NCBI GenBank assembly: GCA_964521665.1
Contig: CAZFSG010000017.1
Coordinates: forward strand, 1 to 24,772
Direction of reading: 5' to 3'
Source of the DNA: JANXDG01 sp964521665
GTDB lineage: Bacteria; Elusimicrobiota; Endomicrobiia; DTEH01
DNA length: 24,772 nucleotides
Both the position numbers and the translations under genes were made by a program. The notes below the pieces were generated by a model, which made no database searches, was not told the origin of the DNA, and worked only from the letters and a program-made list of their open reading frames with translations. Shown here piece after piece: positions 7,653-13,451 of this stretch (within the stretch, counting starts at the first letter, position 1; each line of letters opens with the position of its first letter).

Positions 7653-9024
7653 AGAAAAGTAAGAATAGGAAAGATAAAATTATTGTTATTATTCCTATTA
7701 CTGCTCCTACTTTTATCCATTGCCAAAAATTAATTTTTTGGTTAAAATTTTTTTCAAGAAGACCTAATGCAATAATGTTCGCAGTAGAACCAATTGCTGT
7801 GATATTGCCACCGAAACATCCACCAAATAATATACTCCACCAAAGTTTTTCAGGGATACAGCCTAAATTAGTTTTTAAGCCAAATACTATTGGTATGTAA
7901 GATGCAACAACTACTACATTATCTAACATACTTGAAAGTATACCTGAAGATGTAAGAAGACCAAAAGTTAAAATGTTAATATTGTTTTTTGACAATGATA
8001 CGATACTTGATGCTACTTTTTCTGCAACACCAGAACTTCTTAACACACCAGCTTGCGCAAATAAAAATATAAAAAATAATAATGAATTCCATTCAATTTC
8101 TTTTTCAATATATTCCTTTGCTTTTTTATTGTTTACAATTAAAACAAAACCAGCAAAAATAATAGGTATCATTACTAAGATAGTATTCTCTTCTAAAGAT
8201 AGTAAAAGTTCAAATTGTCTATGTAGAGCAATAAAAACTATTGCTGTAATAAATATTAGAATAGACTTTAAGGTTTTTTTATCAATAGGTGTAGATATGA
8301 GATGTAAAAATATACGATTTTCAACATGTGGTTTTAGTTTTTTATTAAGTTCAGAAATATACTTTTTATAAAAAAATGATAAAATAACAACTGCTGTAAG
8401 AAAACTTACAAAACTTACTGGTAATGCATGTTTTATAAAATCTTCAAACGAAAGTTTACCTCGTAATGCTATAAGTACTCCGATTGGATTGCCTAAAACT
8501 GTTGATGAAGAACCTATGTTTGTTGTAAGAATACAAGAGATCAAAAGAGGTATCGGCGAGATTTCTAAAAAGTCACATAAGGTAAAAATTATGGAACAAA
8601 TAAGAATTATAGACGTTACTTCATCCATCAGCCCTGATAATAACCAACTTATAAATGTTAAAGTTAAAAAAAGTTTATATCCTGTTATATTTTTTATTGT
8701 TAACAATCTCGTAATTATGTAATAAAACACACCTCCTTCTTTTAACATTGCTAAAATTATCATCATACCCATTAGAAACCATATAACATCCAACGATGCA
8801 TACTTCACAAATTCTTCAAGATTAACTGCATGAATTAAAAGAAGAATTCCACTTCCAACAAATACAAATCCAACTCTGAACTCCCAAAAAAATAATGTGC
8901 CAAAAATTGAGATAAAAAAAATCCAAATAATAAAAAATTGTTGAAGGTTTAATGATAAGAATTTGTATCCTAACAAAGCAATGAAAGCAGAAAATAAAAA
9001 TAAATAAATAAATTTTTTTATCAT
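7645..9024 (-). CDS. SLC13/ArsB/NhaD-type (ion transporter superfamily) membrane transporter
   Basis: The 459-residue protein is built of about 11-12 hydrophobic segments. Family marks are FLMGMMIILAMLKEGGVFYY near residue 83, the first re-entrant motif NIGSSSTVLGNPIGVLIAL, and the second repeat NITAIGSTANIIALGLLEK near the C-terminus. The paired GNP / GSTANI signatures place it in the ion transporter superfamily that includes ArsB, NhaD and CitMHS carriers. Typical substrates are Na+ or H+ with arsenite, citrate, phosphate or dicarboxylates; the actual substrate cannot be read from the sequence. It is the first gene of the minus-strand run. No Shine-Dalgarno precedes the ATG, and the likely promoter lies so close that the mRNA may be nearly leaderless. 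Confidence 0.88.
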   Translation of the reverse strand: MIKKFIYLFLFSAFIALLGYKFLSLNLQQFFIIWIFFISIFGTLFFWEFRVGFVFVGSGILLLIHAVNLEEFVKYASLDVIWFLMGMMIILAMLKEGGVFYYIITRLLTIKNITGYKLFLTLTFISWLLSGLMDEVTSIILICSIIFTLCDFLEISPIPLLISCILTTNIGSSSTVLGNPIGVLIALRGKLSFEDFIKHALPVSFVSFLTAVVILSFFYKKYISELNKKLKPHVENRIFLHLISTPIDKKTLKSILIFITAIVFIALHRQFELLLSLEENTILVMIPIIFAGFVLIVNNKKAKEYIEKEIEWNSLLFFIFLFAQAGVLRSSGVAEKVASSIVSLSKNNINILTFGLLTSSGILSSMLDNVVVVASYIPIVFGLKTNLGCIPEKLWWSILFGGCFGGNITAIGSTANIIALGLLEKNFNQKINFWQWIKVGAVIGIITIILSFLFLLFYE

Positions 9025-9027
9025 AAG

Positions 9028-9055
9028 TTGAAATTATATATTTTTTTTTGATAAA
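9028..9055 (+). promoter_or_regulatory. Predicted sigma-70 promoter for the VanZ-like gene
   Basis: TTGAAA (9028-9033), then 16 bases, then GATAAA (9050-9055). It overlaps the opposite promoter almost completely. The predicted leader before ATG 9073 is about 10 bases and has no Shine-Dalgarno. Confidence 0.35.
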
Positions 9056-9063
9056 AAATTCAA
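9033..9063 (-). promoter_or_regulatory. Predicted sigma-70 promoter for the minus-strand operon
   Basis: On the minus strand TTGAAT (9058-9063) is followed after 17 bases by TATATA (9035-9040), or after 19 bases by TATAAT (9033-9038). The predicted start would fall only a few bases before the ATG at 9024. The -35 lies in one arm of an inverted repeat (aagttgaa 9025-9032 / ttcaactt 9059-9066). Confidence 0.5.
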
Positions 9064-9072
9064 CTTGTACTT

Positions 9073-9465
9073 ATGATAAAGAAGATTTCAAGTTGGGTAT
9101 TAGTTGTTTTGTGGTCAGGAATAATTTTTTATTTTTCAAGTGTTCCAAATTTAAAAATATCACAATTTGGTTTTTTAGATTTTGTTTTAAGAAAAGCTGC
9201 ACATATAACAGAATACGTTGTTCTTTGTATATTTTACATTCGTGCATTAAAGAACACAACAAAATTGTCTGATAAAAAAATTTATCTGTTTAGTGTCATT
9301 TTTAGCATAGTATATGCAATAACAGATGAAATACATCAAAGTTTTGTCCCTACAAGAAATTGTAATATATTTGATTTATTTTTTGATACGGTAGGTGTAG
9401 GTTTAGGTAAATTTGTATATAAAAAAATATTAAAAAACATTGATTTGATACAAAAATTTTTATAA
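9073..9465 (+). CDS. VanZ-like family membrane protein
   Basis: The 130-residue protein has about four hydrophobic segments: VLVVLWSGIIFYFSS near the start, YVVLCIFYI, YLFSVIFSIVYAI and a short C-terminal one. The conserved polar positions of the VanZ family are all seen: KAAHITEY (41-48), DEIHQSFVPTR (85-95) and the following Asp101 in FDLFFDTVG. VanZ gives low-level teicoplanin resistance in enterococcal clusters, but most chromosomal relatives have no known role, so an antibiotic function should not be read into this gene. It is transcribed away from the transporter. After collapse of the artefactual gap, tRNA-Asn begins 12 bp beyond its stop. Confidence 0.88.
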   Translation: MIKKISSWVLVVLWSGIIFYFSSVPNLKISQFGFLDFVLRKAAHITEYVVLCIFYIRALKNTTKLSDKKIYLFSVIFSIVYAITDEIHQSFVPTRNCNIFDLFFDTVGVGLGKFVYKKILKNIDLIQKFL

Positions 9466-9472
9466 AAAATTC

Positions 9473-9682
9473 TCTATTCCGCGGTAGCTCAATCGGTGGA
9501 GCGTCCGGCTGTTAACCGGGTGGTTGCNNNNNNNNNNNNNNNNNNNNNNNNNNNNNNNNNNNNNNNNNNNNNNNNNNNNNNNNNNNNNNNNNNNNNNNNN
9601 NNNNNNNNNNNNNNNNNNNNNNNNNNNTCTATTCCGCGGTAGCTCAATCGGTGGAGCGTCCGGCTGTTAACCGGGTGGTTGC
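9473..9682. repeat. 55-bp direct repeat flanking a 100-N gap at tRNA-Asn (scaffolding artefact)
   Basis: Bases 9473-9527 and 9628-9682 are identical over 55 positions on either side of N run 9528-9627. The first copy carries the first 50 bases of tRNA-Asn (9478-9527) and then breaks off. It has the same length and geometry as the repeat at 7333-7542, so the truncated tRNA copy is almost certainly not a separate gene or pseudogene. Confidence 0.92.
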
Positions 9683-9705
9683 TGGTTCGAGTCCAGCCCG
9701 CGGAG
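9633..9705 (+). tRNA. tRNA-Asn (anticodon GTT)
   Basis: The acceptor arms TCCGCGG (9633-9639) and CCGCGGA (9698-9704) pair perfectly, with discriminator G at 9705. D-stem GCTC/GAGC is at 9642-9645 and 9654-9657. The anticodon stem 9659-9663/9671-9675 encloses loop CTGTTAA with anticodon GTT at 9666-9668. T-stem GCTGG/CCAGC (9681-9685/9693-9697) has loop TTCGAGT. Length is 73 nt and CCA is not encoded. The T-rich stretch tgtttttattttt just after it (9706-9718) may help end transcription. Confidence 0.97.
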
Positions 9706-9715
9706 TGTTTTTATT

Positions 9716-9736
9716 TTTAACTTCACTGAGGTTAAA
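9716..9736 (+). promoter_or_regulatory. Hairpin covering the likely ribosome binding site of the GH57 gene
   Basis: tttaacttc (9716-9724) pairs with gaggttaaa (9728-9736) across a 3-base loop, giving nine pairs with one G-U. The only Shine-Dalgarno-like bases before ATG 9743 are gagg at 9728-9731, in the right arm. If the hairpin forms, it would hide the site; melting or a binding factor could open it. Confidence 0.4.
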
Positions 9737-9742
9737 TTAAAA

Positions 9743-11335
9743 ATGCCTGATGGTTATTGGTGTTTAGTTTTACATCAACACTTACCTTATGTACGCCATC
9801 CTGAATATGAAGACTTCCTTGAGGAAGATTGGTTTTACGAAGCAATGACTGAAACATATATACCATTATTGTCGATGTTTCAGAAGTTGATAGAAGAGAA
9901 TATTGATTTTCGTGTGACAATGTCTTTATCACCTCCTTTAGCTAATATGATGGCTGATAAACTTCTTCAAGACAGATATTACAAACGTCTCTTAAAACTT
10001 ATAGAACTTGCAGAAAAAGAAACTTGGCGACTACATAACCAAGAGCCGTTCTATACTACTGCTAAAATGTATCTACAAAAGTTTACTCATTGTATGCAAG
10101 TATATGAACAAGCAAATAGAAATTTGTTAAACCTCTATAAATCTTTGATGGATACTGGGAAAATAGAAATAATAACATGTAACGCAACACACGGGTTTTT
10201 ACCATTAATGAGTAATGATAGGATAAGAAAAGCACAAATTAAAATGGCAATAATTGATTATGAAGCAAAATTTGGTAAAAAGCCAAAAGGTATTTGGCTT
10301 GCCGAATGTGGGTATTATTACGGTGTTGATAAACTTCTTAAAGAATGTGGTCTACAATACTTCTTTGTAGAAGCACATGGTATTCTTTATGGTGAACCAC
10401 GACCAAGATATGGAATATTTGCACCGGTCTACACACCAAACGGTGTTGCAGTATTCGCTCGTGATATGGAGACAGCACATCAAGTATGGTCAGCAGATGT
10501 TGGGTATCCGGGAGACCCTGACTATAGAGAATTTTATAGAGATGTAGGATATGATTTAGAATACGAATATATTAAGCCATATCTACATTCTGATGGTGTA
10601 AGACGAAATGTGGGAATTAAATACTATCGTGTGACGGGAAAAGTAGGTCTTGATAAAAAAGAACCATATGTTGTCCAATGGGCCCAAAATAAAGCTGCAA
10701 TACATGCAGGAAATTTTATGTTTAACCGTGAACATCAAATAAGATATTTAAGAAACATATTTGACAGAGAACCAATTGTCGTTTCAATGTATGACGCAGA
10801 ACTTTTTGGTCATTGGTGGTTTGAAGGACCAGATTTTTTAAATTATTTGTTTAGAAAAATACATTATGATCAAAACACCTTTAAACCTATCTTGCCTACT
10901 GAATATTTAGAAAGATACCCAAAAAATCAGGTTTTACAACCAACTGCATCTTCTTGGGGTGATAAAGGATATTATGAAGTATGGCTCAATGGTGCAAATG
11001 ATTGGATATACCGACATCTGCATAAATGTGAAGAACTTATGTGTTTAGCAGTAGATACATATCACAATGATATTTTATCTGGAGATAATTTGAAACGTCG
11101 TGTATTAAACCAACTTGCACGAGAATTATTTTTAGCACAATCTTCAGATTGGGCGTTTATAATGACTACTGGCACAATGGTTGAATACGCTCACAGAAGA
11201 ACAAAAGAACATATAACAAACTTCCTTAAACTTTATTACCAACTTAAAGAAAACAGGATTGATATTGGCTTCTTAGATTGGTTAGAATATAAAGATAATA
11301 TATTTCCACAGATGGATTACACTATCTTTTTATGA
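9743..11335 (+). CDS. GH57 1,4-alpha-glucan branching enzyme
   Basis: The 530-residue length fits the GH57 branching-enzyme subgroup with its DUF1957 C-terminal domain. The N-terminal strand carries LVLHQHLPYV (His11, His13). The catalytic nucleophile is Glu188 in GIWLAECGYYYG, and the acid/base is Asp351 in SMYDAELFGHWWFEGPDFL; these match Glu183 and Asp354 of the Thermococcus enzyme TK1436 in context. The C-terminal helical region includes LQPTASSWGDKGYYEVWLNG, with the substrate-gating Trp typical of this group, and RRVLNQLARELFLAQSSDWAF. It would introduce alpha-1,6 branches into glycogen-like polymers in the cytoplasm. No signal peptide is present. It follows tRNA-Asn by 37 bp, and its stop overlaps the ATG of a small membrane ORF. 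Confidence 0.93.
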   Translation: MPDGYWCLVLHQHLPYVRHPEYEDFLEEDWFYEAMTETYIPLLSMFQKLIEENIDFRVTMSLSPPLANMMADKLLQDRYYKRLLKLIELAEKETWRLHNQEPFYTTAKMYLQKFTHCMQVYEQANRNLLNLYKSLMDTGKIEIITCNATHGFLPLMSNDRIRKAQIKMAIIDYEAKFGKKPKGIWLAECGYYYGVDKLLKECGLQYFFVEAHGILYGEPRPRYGIFAPVYTPNGVAVFARDMETAHQVWSADVGYPGDPDYREFYRDVGYDLEYEYIKPYLHSDGVRRNVGIKYYRVTGKVGLDKKEPYVVQWAQNKAAIHAGNFMFNREHQIRYLRNIFDREPIVVSMYDAELFGHWWFEGPDFLNYLFRKIHYDQNTFKPILPTEYLERYPKNQVLQPTASSWGDKGYYEVWLNGANDWIYRHLHKCEELMCLAVDTYHNDILSGDNLKRRVLNQLARELFLAQSSDWAFIMTTGTMVEYAHRRTKEHITNFLKLYYQLKENRIDIGFLDWLEYKDNIFPQMDYTIFL

Positions 11336-11472
11336 TCATCAGACGGATTCATATTATTATATTTTTGCTAATTTTAACAATTTTAGCAATTATTACTTGG
11401 GTCTCTAAAGAAGAGATACAGCAAACAATTTTTGTGATTAAAAACATTTTATTTTCTACAAGAGGGGGGTAG
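11332..11472 (+). CDS. 46-aa single-pass membrane microprotein, overlapping the GH57 stop
   Basis: An ATGA overlap (ATG 11332-11334, TGA 11333-11335) starts a 46-codon frame that ends at TAG 11470-11472. Residues 1-5 (MIIRR) are basic, residues 6-23 form one hydrophobic helix (IHIIIFLLILTILAIITW), and the tail is polar (SKEEIQQTIF...STRGG). The stop-start overlap implies translational coupling. The positive-inside start followed by one transmembrane helix is protein-like, but the tract is A/T-rich and hydrophobic codons are then common, so chance is not excluded. I recognise no family. Confidence 0.45.
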   Translation: MIIRRIHIIIFLLILTILAIITWVSKEEIQQTIFVIKNILFSTRGG

Positions 11473-11475
11473 AAT

Positions 11476-11541
11476 AACAAAAATTGTTTTGAAAAATATG
11501 AGTAGTATAACCTATTGATTTTTTAAACAAAATTGTTTACA
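11476..11541. repeat. Two related palindromes upstream of the HIT-gene promoter
   Basis: taaacaa/ttgttta (11526-11532 and 11535-11541) is a perfect 7-bp-arm palindrome with a 2-base centre. aacaa/ttgtt (11476-11480 and 11484-11488) is a related shorter copy about 50 bp upstream. They lie before the promoter at 11577 and could be operator sites. The rest of the gene-free stretch 11473-11692 holds this pair, the promoter and an 80-base leader; I see no RNA gene in it. Confidence 0.3.
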
Positions 11542-11576
11542 AAAATTTTCTTTCTTATATTTTTTTAAAAATTTTG

Positions 11577-11605
11577 TTGACAAATTCTATTTTTGTGTTT
11601 AAAAT
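11577..11605 (+). promoter_or_regulatory. Near-consensus sigma-70 promoter for the HIT gene
   Basis: TTGACA (11577-11582), a 17-base spacer, and TAAAAT (11600-11605) form the best sigma-70 promoter I see in the window. The predicted start near 11612 leaves a leader of about 80 bases before ATG 11693. It could also read through into the rpsU cluster. Confidence 0.75.
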
Positions 11606-11692
11606 ATATATTTGTTCTCCTAACTAAAATCTTCGGGTCATATCTTACCTTATAAACGCTATTTTTTAGATGAAGAAGAAAAATTTTAGAAA

Positions 11693-12037
11693 ATGAATAA
11701 TTGTATTTTTTGCAAAATTATAAATAAAGAGATAAAAAGTGAAATTGTATATGAAGATGATGTAATGGTGGTTTTTAGAGATATAAATCCGCAAGCACCA
11801 CTTCATTTATTGTTAGTTCCTAAAAAACATATACAAAGTGTTAATGATATAGATAAAAACGACAAAGATTTAATAGGGCAGATTTTTGTAGTTGCAAAAG
11901 AACTTGCAAAAAAGTTTAATGTTGATAAAGATGGATATCGTATTGTTGTTAATACAGGTAGTAATGCTGGTCAAGCAGTGCTGCATATACATTTTCATTT
12001 CCTTGCTGGACGACAGTTTTCTTGGCCGCCAGGATAA
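11693..12037 (+). CDS. HIT-family (HINT/PKCI-like) nucleotide hydrolase
   Basis: This is a 114-residue protein of the usual Hint length. The start CIFCKIINKEIKSEIVYEDD is the classic Hint opening with the CxxC pair (Cys4, Cys7). RDINPQAPLHLLLVPKKHI forms the nucleotide pocket, and LHIHFHFLAGR (97-107) is the HxHxH histidine triad with His98, His100 and the catalytic His102. Hint enzymes hydrolyse purine nucleoside phosphoramidates and aminoacyl-AMP; the natural bacterial substrate is uncertain. It ends in FSWPPG as expected. No Shine-Dalgarno precedes the ATG. A strong promoter lies about 85 bp upstream. Confidence 0.95.
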   Translation: MNNCIFCKIINKEIKSEIVYEDDVMVVFRDINPQAPLHLLLVPKKHIQSVNDIDKNDKDLIGQIFVVAKELAKKFNVDKDGYRIVVNTGSNAGQAVLHIHFHFLAGRQFSWPPG

Positions 12038-12091
12038 AAGTATAAAAGGTAGTTCTGTGAACTAAAAATGATGTTTTTTGAAATACAAAAA

Positions 12092-12180
12092 TATAATTTA
12101 GTTGCCGGGAACTTTAGCTTGCGTAATAAATGCAACAACACGGTTGTTGCAGTCCAAAGGGTAAGTTTAATTTTTTTGTC
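12092..12180 (+). promoter_or_regulatory. Candidate promoter plus structured leader/attenuator before rpsU
   Basis: A perfect -10 (TATAAT, 12092-12097, no clear -35) would start an RNA near 12101-12104, where composition turns G/C-richer than any other intergenic stretch here. The RNA contains a 9-bp perfect hairpin, tgcaacaac (12131-12139) / gttgttgca (12143-12151), loop acg. A weak outer stem, gaactt (12109-12114) / aagttt (12163-12168), closes it, followed by seven T (12171-12177). gttgc at 12101-12105 could instead pair with gcaac inside the hairpin, so two exclusive folds are possible. A second small hairpin (tagttc/gaacta, 12050-12064) lies upstream, after the HIT gene. I do not recognise a known riboswitch. 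Confidence 0.4.
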
Positions 12181-12220
12181 TACACAATTATAGATGTTAA
12201 AGGATGAAGGAGGTGAAATA

Positions 12221-12424
12221 ATGGTAGAAGTAATAGTTAGAGAAGGTGAAAATTTAGAAGATGCGTTGAAACGATTTAAGAAAGAAGTGGAAAAAGAAGG
12301 TATCTTAAAACTTGCGAGAGAAAAAATGTATTATAAACCACCAAGTGTAATAAAAAAAGAAAGAATGGCACAGATTAAAAGACGTCTTGAACTAAAAAGA
12401 AAAAAACGAATGTTAGGAAAGTAA
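12221..12424 (+). CDS. rpsU: 30S ribosomal protein bS21
   Basis: A 67-residue basic protein with the bS21 pattern: VEVIVREGENLEDALKRFKKEVEKEGIL, then REKMYYKPPSVIKKERMAQIKRR and a Lys/Arg-rich tail. The start at 12221 is chosen because a strong aaggaggtg (12207-12215) precedes it; an in-frame ATG at 12194 lies upstream of that site and would add nine unusual residues. bS21 sits on the 30S platform near the anti-Shine-Dalgarno and helps initiation. It heads an rpsU-dnaG-rpoD type macromolecular synthesis cluster, here with a NIF3-like gene inserted. Confidence 0.96.
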   Translation: MVEVIVREGENLEDALKRFKKEVEKEGILKLAREKMYYKPPSVIKKERMAQIKRRLELKRKKRMLGK

Positions 12425-12463
12425 ACATTATTTAAATTATTTTAAAAAATTTGGAGGAAAATA

Positions 12464-13432
12464 ATGAAGTTAAAACAGTTATATGATTTTGTTGTTTCTT
12501 ATGGTATAAAAAATGATCCTCGTGGTGAAGAAGAAGTAAAAGAGTATCTTAACAAAGTTAAAGAAAAGTTTGAAAAACTTCCTGAGAAAGAAAAAAAATA
12601 TTTTGATATAGAAAAATTAACAAATCCATATAACGATACAAGAATATTATATGGTGATTTTGATACAGAGATAAAATCAATTCTTGTTGGTATAGACATG
12701 GAGATGCCTGAAGTGTTGTTAGCGTATCTGTTGAATTTAAATGGTAAAAAAATTGATTTGATACTATCTCATCATCCCGAAGGTAAGGGATATAAAGATT
12801 TTTATGAAGTTATGGGTATGCAGGCAGATATACTTAATAGGTTTGGTCTTCCTATAAATATTGCTGAAGGAATTTTAGAACCAAGAATGAAAGAAGTACA
12901 AAGAAAACTTATGCCGTTGAATCATAACCGTGCAGTAGATATTGCTGCTTTGTTAAATTTACCATTTATGTGTTGTCACACTCCTTCAGATAATTGTGTT
13001 GCTACATATTTGCAGAATTTGTTTGATAAAAAGCAGCCAAAATTTTTGGGAGATGTAGTTGATATTTTGTTAGAACTACCAGAGTACGATTATGCAGCGA
13101 AACTCGGTAACGGTCCTACTATTCTTATTGGAAGCAAAGATAAAAAAGCAGGGAAAATTTTTGTTGATATGACTGGTGGTACTGAAGGTTCTACTGAAGT
13201 GTTTGAGAAACTTGCAGTTGCTGGTATCTCTACAATAGTTGCGATGCATTTAAGTGAAGAACATTATAAAAATGCACAAAAGTATTATATAAACGTAGTA
13301 ATAGCAGGACATATAGCTTCTGACAGTTTGGGACTCAATCTTATGTTAGATGCGATAGAAGAAGAGTTTGGTGAGTTACAGGTTACTGCGGTATCTGGGT
13401 TTAAAAGATTTAATCATAAAAAAATTAAGTAG
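12464..13432 (+). CDS. NIF3-like (DUF34) dinuclear metal protein
   Basis: The 322-residue protein carries NIF3 metal-site blocks: LVGIDME (Asp78), LILSHHPEGKGY (His103, His104) and, in the C-terminal part, STIVAMHLSEEHY and VVIAGHIASDSLGLN. In known NIF3 structures His/Asp/Glu from such blocks bind two metal ions. The family is widespread; proposed roles (metal chaperone, GTP cyclohydrolase-like activity) are not settled. A good Shine-Dalgarno (ggagg 12453-12457) supports the start. The neighbourhood is notable: it lies between rpsU and dnaG, while in Bacillus the NIF3 homologue yqfO lies a little downstream of dnaG-sigA. Confidence 0.85.
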   Translation: MKLKQLYDFVVSYGIKNDPRGEEEVKEYLNKVKEKFEKLPEKEKKYFDIEKLTNPYNDTRILYGDFDTEIKSILVGIDMEMPEVLLAYLLNLNGKKIDLILSHHPEGKGYKDFYEVMGMQADILNRFGLPINIAEGILEPRMKEVQRKLMPLNHNRAVDIAALLNLPFMCCHTPSDNCVATYLQNLFDKKQPKFLGDVVDILLELPEYDYAAKLGNGPTILIGSKDKKAGKIFVDMTGGTEGSTEVFEKLAVAGISTIVAMHLSEEHYKNAQKYYINVVIAGHIASDSLGLNLMLDAIEEEFGELQVTAVSGFKRFNHKKIK

Positions 13433-13451
13433 TAATAAAAAATAAGTCACT

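Noticed and set aside
9073..9465. VanZ-like gene as an antibiotic-resistance determinant
   Set aside because: No vanA-type genes are nearby, and VanZ-like proteins are common chromosomal membrane proteins with no shown resistance role.
9478..9527. Truncated second tRNA-Asn or tRNA pseudogene
   Set aside because: It is part of a 55-bp copy that ends exactly at the N run and equals the first 50 bases of the complete tRNA; the same 55-bp pattern occurs at another gap inside a protein gene.
12068..12193. 41-codon frame between the HIT gene and rpsU
   Set aside because: No Shine-Dalgarno, no recognisable protein character, and it runs through a perfect 9-bp hairpin; a leader RNA explains the sequence better.
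12194..12220. Upstream start for bS21 at ATG 12194
   Set aside because: The Shine-Dalgarno aaggaggtg lies after this ATG and at the right distance from ATG 12221, where the conserved protein begins.
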